Source of the DNA: Fragilaria crotonensis
Lineage: Eukaryota > Bacillariophyta > Fragilariophyceae > Fragilariales > Fragilariaceae
Assembly (NCBI GenBank): GCA_022925895.1
Contig: JAKSYS010000285.1
Location: forward strand, 1-64,000
Direction of reading: 5' to 3'
DNA: 64,000 nt
The translations under genes were made by a program, and so were the position numbers. Below the pieces are notes generated by a model that worked only from the letters and a program-made list of their open reading frames with translations, searched no databases and was not told where the DNA came from. Of this stretch, positions 55,601 through 64,000 are shown in pieces; position 1 is the first letter of the stretch, and the number at the start of each line of letters is the position of its first letter.

Positions 55601-58340
55601 CATGGTAGTTTTCCTCCGAGATGCCGTGAACCGTTTTCACTGTGTATTGCATAAACTTCAGGGAGTCAGCGTGCGTTCGTATGGCGTGCTGTGGCATTCC
55701 ACATTTCCGTGCTGCTAGCATCCCGAGGCCGACTATGATGCGGTCATAACAAGATGAGGCGTCGTTGTCAAAACGGGCGTAGTCGTGCTTCAGAACCCGA
55801 CATAAATCACTGGACAGTTGTGTGAGCATTACTGGATCGAGTGCCATGCGACCTGGAATAGACCCGTGTTGTCCGTTGTGTAAAAGGCCCAGAGATAGTG
55901 CTCTTTGAACCAGCCTGTGCCCCCATTGTAACTTCAGGAAGAAATTAAAATCGGCTTCAAATAGATGTATGATTCGAAGGCGATTGATGCGTGGCTGACC
56001 AGCGTCCTTTTCGATGAGAACGCTTACCGCCTGACTCCATCGAGGGATTGAGATCCCGCTGCTCACGGAGATATTCATGAATTTAACGAAGCAGTCCAAG
56101 AGAGTAGGGTGTTGTATCTCCGACTTGTATAACCCAAGATGGCGTCCCGACGGTGATGTGGAGGTGGATTCGCGCCACGATTGAAATCCTCGGAGGACGT
56201 CGTCTTTGCTGATTTCGGTCGTTATGTTACCGTGTTTGTGTACTGATTCCGGAATGGTGAACGATGCTAAAAACTCGCGAAGTGCTTGGTCGTCGTTGAT
56301 CCATTCGTGCGGAGGCATGCCGGCGAGGATGTGATCTGATGTTAGAGATAAGCCTGAGAATGTAATTGCATCATAGAGAACGCCGTTGCCCAGCGGTGAT
56401 TCGCTCGCCGCTCGGAATGAGTCTCTGTTGTATGAGATGAGGTGTGCTTCCATTTGCTTTCTATCGATCACCGTCTCCCACATTATGTCTAACGGGTCGC
56501 GATGTTGAAGAATGTGATAAGCGTTGGTTTCCACTTCGTCGTGATTTAAACAAGTTGAGGATCCGACAGGAATCTGAATTTTCGATAAACTGGATACTTC
56601 AGCTGGTTTCACCGTGCGACGGATATCTCGAAATTTATTCCTGATGGTCTCGCAGTCGATCGTTCTCCTGACTATGGATGCTTTTCTTCTGGAGTCCGTC
56701 ATGGTAATGGGATTGGTGTCGTTTTCATACGTTGAAATGAGGTCCTCGTAGCATTTGAATCGCATCGGAGTTGCTGCAGATTGGCATTTATGGAAGTCAG
56801 ACGAGGCTTTGTTGAACTGTGCGCGTACTTCAGTTTCGGAAAGCTCTTGATTTAAGAATGGAAAGCAAAACTTTTTGTCGTAAACACGAATCTGAGCTTG
56901 CCAGCGCCGAAAGGTTGCAGAGTAGTTTTCCCTCTTTGAGTTCGCGTAACCGAAGCTTCCAGTAGATGCGAGTGAATGCTTTGTTTCTAAGGGTTGAGAC
57001 CAACGACACTTCTTGGGAGGTTTGCTTAAGACGTTCTCAGCTGCCTTCATTGCACGTCCTTTATCGTTATCCCACGCGATGAGTTGGGAGCGAATCTCTG
57101 CCCTAGACATGGATTTGTAGTTGTTTGCCAGCTTGTTAATGCGTTCGACCATGTTGTGCGCTGTGTAGTATTCCATTACTTTTCTGTTATACCGTTGAAC
57201 AAGTTCTGGGTTTCCCGTGTGTACTGTTCTGGACTGGGAGGGAGGGATCGCCTGTGATCGGGAGAAGAATTCCAGTTTGAGGTCGACATATAGACCGCGA
57301 TGGTCTGACTGTGGTCCCTCGTTGTACGCTAAGGTGCCTGATCTTTCCAGAAGTAGTCGTGCTTGATGGCAGCCAAAGATGAAATCGATTCTGCGTGATT
57401 CTGCCCCAATGTATGTCGAATCTGCCGGATCGTTGGCGTGGAGGTCGAATAGTGCACAATGGTCGAGGAAATCAGCAAAGTGAGTGTCGGAGTGTATAGT
57501 TGCATTGGCGTCCATCATGACAACAATAGCATGTCCCTGCTCTTGACAGTGAGCGATTTGTTGTTGGAGGTCGCGAAGGAATAATCTTCTTGGATTGACG
57601 GTGCATTTCATTGTGGAGTGGAAGTGATTGTATTCTCTTGCAAAGGAGCTACCAAGTGGCGCCGAACGAATGGAACCGGAGCATACCCGGTATGCTGTGA
57701 TAACTGTGAGTTTTTGGGACTCGGTACCCGAGAAAGTGACTCCAGACCATCTGCCGAGACCGGTGGAATCGAGTATATTGCCTCCGTTTACACGTGAAAC
57801 GAGGCTTCCCATCACCATTGTGACTGTTCCACCCGCTTGAAATGTCTCCGATAGCGGAATAGGGTCAGTTTCTGTAGTCGGAGATCCGAACACTGTTTTG
57901 CTCTGTCGATGAAAACGCCGGACCACGTTGGTAAAATCGTCGCGTAGGTGAGAGTGTTGCCAGCATGTATTGGTTTCTGCAAGTCCGGCGACATCGACAT
58001 GAAGGGATTGTAGAGAATTGAGGAAGTACCTGTAGTCGTCGCTTCCTTTGGAGACGGTGAGACCGTGAACGTTTTGGAAGAAGAGCCGCACGGTTTTCTC
58101 TGATTTTTGTAGGATGGCATCTCCGTATGACTTCGATAGAGCAGGATCTAGCGGATGGGTGCGAGGTTTCCTTCCAGGGCGATTTGGGATCGACATGAAG
58201 TGGCCAATGGGGGAGGAGTGGAATGGATGCATCAATGGGTAGGTTCCTGTATCTGCGGGACTGGTAGGGAGTAGTAGCGCTCTTGGTTCCGACTGCAGAG
58301 TCCCGATCACGGTCTGTCAGTGCATATTTCATTCTTGCTA
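52613..58340 (-). mobile_element. near-complete LINE: APE endonuclease, RT, RNase H, zinc motif
   Basis: Sense is minus. The best in-frame ATG is 58232 (another ATG, out of phase, at 58332). The endonuclease (58100-57250) shows FQNVHGL, AETNTCW, MMDANATIH, RRIDFIFG and SDHRGLYVDL. The RT (56100-55300) has DNDASSCYDRII, GTGQGA and AFVDDTSLSF. The RNase H (54100-53650) has ATDGGLL, EISGYASALLF, ICDSKAAL and WIKGHQDAH. A CPCC...HLLHC zinc motif follows near 53290, then a C-terminus to 52613. The frame changes only about twice: near 55535, where GGAGCGGAGCG fits one missing G of a GTGQGAGAS motif, and between about 54270 and 54370. RNase H after RT points to the I/R1-like side of LINEs. It may be a recent, potentially active copy if the frame changes are errors. 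Target duplications were not found. Confidence 0.88.
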
Positions 58341-58780
58341 CTGTGCAATCGTCTAATCGCGCACAGTCTACTATCTACAGTCGTTGACATGCATGACGCA
58401 TGTGCAACTCCGACTAGTTTAGCTTAAGGCCGATGTACTCCATCGGCTCACAACTTTTTAACTTAGCCTAAAACTATTACCTCCACTGCATTCTTGCCGG
58501 TCTACGATCGTAAGGGTGAAGAGGTACAGTTGTTGCTTCGTCCCCATCTATAACTCACGACATCACTATCACCGACACCCTCGCCACTGCGTACCTCGTC
58601 GGATATCGCCGCTCTTCCGTTCATTGTGCTGTCGTGTTCTCCCTCTTCTGTTTCTGACGGTCTCGCACTAACTCGACTCCCAAGCGAGCCAACGTATGTG
58701 AAGCTGCCGTACTAGAGAGGGTCTCACAGGTTATGAGCCCAAACGTATACGATTGAATTCTGCGCCACTCCGAATAAGTC
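58341..58780. other. spacer between LINE and second copia
   Basis: Contains a small hairpin (GCCGATG TACTC CATCGGC at about 58431-58449). It probably holds the LINE 5' end and the copia 5' untranslated or LTR region; neither boundary can be placed because the 3' LTR is outside the window. Confidence 0.4.
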
Positions 58781-61700
58781 TGCGTTCTCTCGTGTTCTTT
58801 GTGTCGTACGATACCAAGAACCACGTTACCACTCCGATTCGGAATCATCCATCCAGGACCGCATATTTCTGAAGACCTGATATTAACATGTCAGACGCAG
58901 GAGCTCCGGCACGATGATGACTGTCTCGTTGTCACCATCGACATTGTGGACTGCCCAATGGCGGAAATCCCACTCACAGAAGTCTTCAACGTCCTTACGA
59001 AGACACTTCTTGACAACTACCACGACGTGATCCGCGATTCGGTCCTCCAACAACTCCAAGATACCACCTGGCTCTCGGAGGATTTGATACCTTTGCTGAC
59101 GGACTCTGGTTTCGGCATGTATCACGCCCGTGATCGCAATCACATCATCTCGTTGCAAAGCCTGCATTGCAGCGCTTGATCAACCAGCGCCTCAAAGATC
59201 GCTCTCGTCCTTCGGACCTCGTCCATGTCCCTGTCCTGATCCGTTTCTTATGTCTGCGATCGACATTCCGAAACCACCAGGATCCTCGGTTGCTTCCGAT
59301 AGCGTACACGAGAGCCGTTCGGCACTCCCGACGAGGAGGGCCGCCATCGGTAATCGACACATCCGTACATGTCGACACGCCACCTGTTCCCGCTACCACG
59401 GAAGAAGATCATCCCCGCCAAGTGTCAACGTCGATACTAGCGACGATCCTGTCATCACCGTCCCGACCTTTCGAGGACAACCGGTCGATACCCGACCCAC
59501 CGGTGGCCACGGGCCACCAATGGCCGCTGATCGCTTTCAGAGTCCACCCGACGCGGTCCCGCCTCGCCCGTTATTCAATTCCGCAGCGACAAATCGTACG
59601 GGAACGTTGACCCGTACGCCTACTCGCATGCACCCTTTTTCAGCCGAAGTGACCTTCGGTGCCGAATCTTTGAAGATTACATGTGCCAATTCATGTGTGG
59701 CGAGGTAAAGTTCAAAGACTTCCGAGCGAGCATTCCAAAATTCGATTCGTCCAAAAACGATTCATTCGTTCATTGGTACAAATTATTTTGCTCCACTTGC
59801 CTTCAATGGGGAGTGTGGTGCCCACCATATGAATCGGCACAAGAGGATTCGATTCATGGAAAATGGTGGCTTTGGCTTCCTGCGTCCGTCCGCGAGAAGG
59901 ACTCATTCATGTCGGGGTTAATCTACACCGCCCTCACTCAAGAATCAACCTTCCCGAATGGTTCACGAGAACAGAGCGCCGTTGAAGGCTGCCCTCCCCA
60001 AGCAGGATATCACGTGGTGTATTCATTGTTCCGCCTACATCATCCCCTTCTCCATTCAGTGTTCTCAACTGCTAGCGAAATCCCTCGCCAGCGTCGTACC
60101 GAACCATTCAGTTTGTACATCCGTCGGCTTCAAGACTTCATGGTGCGCGAGCGTCAAGCCACTCGCACGTACACCGAATCAGAGGCTCTCGACCTTTCGG
60201 TCCGCAATCTGACGTCCGAATGGCGTCCCGAGATCCGACGTTTAGTCGAACGCGATAAGCGCACTGGACACGATGGTGCGCTTCCGTTCAAACTCTCGTT
60301 GGCGCAACTCGCAACGACGTTCGTCGAGTATGCATCCGAAATCGGCCGCGACCCACCGTCCTCGCAGCAGTCGTCAACGGGAAGGACGCCGACGTCCATC
60401 ATCCGACGCATTGAAACCGCGTCGCCTGACTTCTCGTCGTCCATGTCCGAAGCGACCCTCGACGACGAGGAGATCAACCTGATGGTTCGCGCCATTTCCC
60501 AGAACCAAGATGCATCTTCTGTTTGTCTTGGTTGCCATTTGCCAGGTCATAAATTGGAGGACTGCAATCGCTTCGTTGACTACATTGTCGCCGAAGGGTT
60601 GGCACAACGCAATCCTCAGCTCAAGGCGCAGATCGCGAACTCGCACAAGCAGTTTCGCAGCCGCCTGAACTCGGCCAATACCCGTGGTCGCCCACCGCCT
60701 CCCACCAACCGGACCATGCGTCGCATCTTGGAACATGAGCCGGCCGGCGTTGAGGTCCCTGCCACCGAAGACAAGGACGACGACGAGGATGAAGACGAAT
60801 TAGTTGGCTTCCAACAAAATTCCCTCCGCGTCACCGCTGCTGAAGAAGTCGACTTTGAGGCATGTTTCGACGTCCCCAGCACCAACTCCATCACCATCCC
60901 TGTCGCTGATGCAAATCCTGCACTTCCAGCGTCAGAGACAATTCACATCGACGACGTTCTTCCCGAACCTATCCTACTTCGTCGACTGGCTGAAACGTAT
61001 GATCGCGAACGTCAACTCTCGTTCGCGCATGCCGACAACGGATCGATGGCATGCACTGCCAACGATCGCAAGCTTCTCTTTGCCTACCGCCCTCTCAGTC
61101 GCACCAACGTCCGCCTCTTTGACGCCGGTCACCATGCGCATCAACCTATCGGTGTCGGCTTCCTGTGCGTGCCGGTTGATAATCGTGGAAATGCCGGAGG
61201 CCATCGTCCGTATTCATTCGGACATATTACACTCCCACAATTCCAGGCATCATCATTTCCCATGCAGCTATTTCAAAGCAGCTCGGTACCGATGGCTACC
61301 ACATGTCAAGCTTCTCTGAAAACATCGGACACATTCACTTTCCGCACCGCCTTCGTCGCTCGCAAGATATACATCATCTTGCAACCGACGGCAAGCCGCG
61401 GCGGCTTGACGTTCACTGAGGCCTTGATTGCCCCGACAGCTGAGGCCCATTTAGCGCCGCTACCATCGGACCAAGTCGTTCGGAAACTGTGCACCGAACA
61501 TGCACCAGTCACCGCAGCAACAATTCTTGATCCCATCGATGGTATGACCTGCGATGCCTGTCATTCTCCACCTGCCCCGAATTCTAATGTGCTGCCCGCT
61601 TCACCCGACGGCAACGCAAGACCTTACGTTTTTGGACAAGGAATGGCTCCGGCGGGTCTCGATTTCATTGTCCCCGTCAATATCGACACAGACCGCTTAA

Positions 61701-64000
61701 GCCACGAAGGCCATCGCTCAGAAGATCTCCTCGCTCAACGTCCAACGATCCTGGACGGTGACGTTCATTTCCCGGAACTCTCTTCGCCTTTATGCACGGA
61801 TGCATATGCCGTGCGCTCCCTGAGTCGTACGGCTCTGCGAATGTTGTGGCACCAACGGCTTGGGCACATCAATTTTCGTCGTCTGTCGGAGATGCATCGT
61901 TTTGTAAAAGGGATGCCGCAATTCCAGATTCCAACCGAACTTGAAGGATGTCCCATCTGTCTTGCTGCCAAACTCCGCAAAGCACCAAAAGGAATCGAAA
62001 CCACAATGAGAGCGACAACGTGTAACCAAGGATTGTCGATCGATTTTGGCTTCATGGTCCAGAAGAGCCGGGACTCAGTTCGACACAACACCCTCGTCGG
62101 CCTCAACGGAGAGACTTGTTATGTCCTTCTTACTGATCACTTCAGTGGTCGAATCTTCGGTCGCGCCTTCGCAACGCACCTCCCATCGATTGGATCAACA
62201 GCTGGCTTGCAAGCAACTCCCGCAATGTCCCGACAAGTATGTTCGCATGGATGGAGGTGGTGAGCTCGGAAAGTGCCGCGACATCCATCGCACCTTCGCA
62301 AACTTTGGATATGCCGTGGAACTGACCGGTCCGGATTCGTCGCATCAGAATGGACCTGGAGGCGTCCACATCAGACGATCGGCGATGCTCTTCGCACCAT
62401 GCTTTCCGGTGCGAATCTCAGCCCAACTTCTGGCCGTATGCATTCTACCACTACATTCGCTTGTATAACTTCGTCCCCACGGCGATCGACCTACAAGCCC
62501 ATACGAGATGTGTGGTGCCCTCTCCCAAATCTGGCAAAGCTACGGACCTTTGGATGTCGGATCCACGTTCGTCCAACGACTGCTCGATACGGTCGCGTCG
62601 TTCCGAACTCCCGCCTCGGTATTTTTCTCGGGTACTCGCGCTCCCTGAAGGTCATGTATTACTTCGACCTTGGCAGCTCGACCGTCAAAACCGCCACCCA
62701 TGCGCGTTTCGACGAGGGCATGAACGATCTAGATGAACCGCCTCCTAATGTGAAGCTCCTCCGGAACCTTGCCGATGACGGCGTCGTCGGTCCGGACCGT
62801 CTGGATCTCCCAGCCTTCAACCTGGAAGTCTCTGATGACCCATTCGAACGCCTTGACGAACTGTCCCCGTCCATCACCTGTGAGCATCCCTGCCTCGGTT
62901 TCGAAATCATGGAGTGTCACATTCGGAGACGAGGTATGTTTCCGGTGTTGTTGCAAATACCACGGCCTCGCGGATCCGAAATGTTCGCCGTAAATACATC
63001 GGCGCCTTCGTTGTATCCATTAATGACGTCGCCGTGTTCACTGCGGCATCTATCTTGGACGCACTTCGTGTTGTGGCCGCATCGGACGAGCAAACGTTCA
63101 AGATTGTTTTCGCACCGGACCGATATATCCCAGTTGTCGATCGGCATCTTGACCAGCCGATTCATCTATCTGTGGAACAATTGCGTACAGTCTCTGCCAT
63201 CCGGTCCTCCTCCCGCAACCGAACCTGCCTGACGGCGGTATCGCATGCAACGAAGACAGCACCATCGATGATGACCATGTTCAGTTGCTCCTTCGCTCCC
63301 TGAATACAACGACGCATGGGACTCCGGAAGAACAAAGCCTCGGGAGCTTCACTCGACGTAAGCTCCGACGCCTCCCAAACTGGAAAGAATGGCAAGACGC
63401 CGAATTCAAGCAGCTTGATTCGATGGCCAAACAAGAAATGTATGGCGCCCCTGTTCCTGCTCCCAGAGATGCTATTGTGCTCCGGCAACATTGGAACTAC
63501 GCCATCAAAGGCGACGGTTCTCGGAAAGCAAGAAACTGCTGCGATGGATCCCCTCGCGCAGCTCCACAGCTCAAGTTGGCTAACACCTATTCTAGCTGCA
63601 TCGAACAACCTTGTATGCGCCTTTTCTTTGCTCTGTGTGCTCATGAGGGTTATGTCAGTCTGAAAGTGGACGCGACGAACGCGTATGCGAACTCGCCGCC
63701 ACCAAATCAGCCCACGTTCGTGGTCATCGATGATCAATACGCCGACTGGTATCTCGCTCGTCACGGTACGGTCGTCTCGAGAAATGGTGCTCCCTGTTCA
63801 ACATGCTCTCAAGGCCATCCAGAATCCGGAGCGCTTTGGGAAAAGTTCGTGAACTCTGTCATCGCTCGTCACGGTTTCACTTCGACCACCCGAGCGCAGT
63901 CTCTATCAAAGGAACTTACAAGGGACACCGAATGCTTATATGTCGCCAAGTTGACGATATGGCCATCGGATGTGTGAACGTTGACGCCATCAAAGACCTT
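58781..64000 (+). mobile_element. Ty1/copia element (CoDi-like), cut by window edge
   Basis: On the plus strand, parts in order are: a gag-like region (about 58800-60500) with SVREKDSF, RRTEPFSLYIRRLQDFMV and a zinc knuckle CLGCHLPGHKLEDC (60520-60560); a protease-like ADNGSMACTAND (61025); GAG-pre-integrase LWHQRLGHINFRRLSEM with CPICLAAK (61850-61970); an integrase core (62030 onward); and the start of RT with LRQHWNYAIKGDGS and VDATNAYANSPP (63480-63710). The rest of RT, RNase H and the 3' LTR lie beyond the window. It is broken in several places, hence older than the copia at 32-40 kb, and of a different lineage judging by its gag. Confidence 0.85.

Overview
The window looks like nuclear DNA of a diatom or a close stramenopile. 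The supporting signs are small GT-AG introns (68-93 bp), a signal peptide followed by an ASAFA plastid-targeting motif, copia elements of diatom (CoDi) style, a DUF6818-type gene inside a Harbinger-like transposon, and a trithorax/COMPASS-like SET gene. Host genes are few. Transposable elements of at least five kinds, plus decayed repeats, fill more than half of the sequence.

Layout. 0.3-3.2 kb: a frame-disrupted DDE endonuclease (transposase-like) gene. 3.6-7 kb: an unrecognised gene followed by a worn tandem array of about 0.3-0.45 kb units. 7-10.6 kb: gene-poor, with a LINE relic. 10.63-14.60 kb: a PIF/Harbinger-like DNA transposon with matched terminal inverted repeats, a complete transposase on the minus strand and a DUF6818-like partner gene on the plus strand. 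14.9-21.7 kb is the host-gene island: a plastid-targeted DUF1295/5-alpha-reductase-like membrane protein, mitochondrial ribosomal protein uL11m (convergent with it), a PHD-SET histone methyltransferase-like gene with several apparent missing bases, and a GT32 glycosyltransferase. 22.4-23.5 kb: a repeat block with palindromic AT-rich ends. 23.50-30.58 kb: a large, old element with long, worn inverted arms, flanked by a perfect 10-bp target duplication, most like a Mutator-type (MULE) transposon. 30.7-31.6 kb: a secretory SAM-methyltransferase-like gene. 31.95-40.31 kb: a METTL24-like gene split by a young copia element with identical 301-bp LTRs and a 5-bp target duplication.

40.9-64 kb is a transposon graveyard: a copia fragment, a 5'-truncated LINE with a perfect 15-bp target duplication, then an intact-looking ABCG half-transporter (46.2-48.1 kb). 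After that come MITE-like and minisatellite repeats, a tyrosine-recombinase retroelement fragment, a near-complete endonuclease-RT-RNase H LINE on the minus strand, and a second copia element that runs off the right edge.

How the genes relate: there are no operons. The host genes are independent housekeeping or membrane functions. The two methyltransferase genes at 30.7 and 32/40 kb lie close together, both with N-terminal membrane anchors or signals, and may serve secretory-pathway modification along with the GT32 enzyme, but that is inference. Many frame changes in the non-retroviral genes correspond to one base missing from a short homopolymer. This suggests that part of the disruption may be sequencing or assembly error rather than decay.
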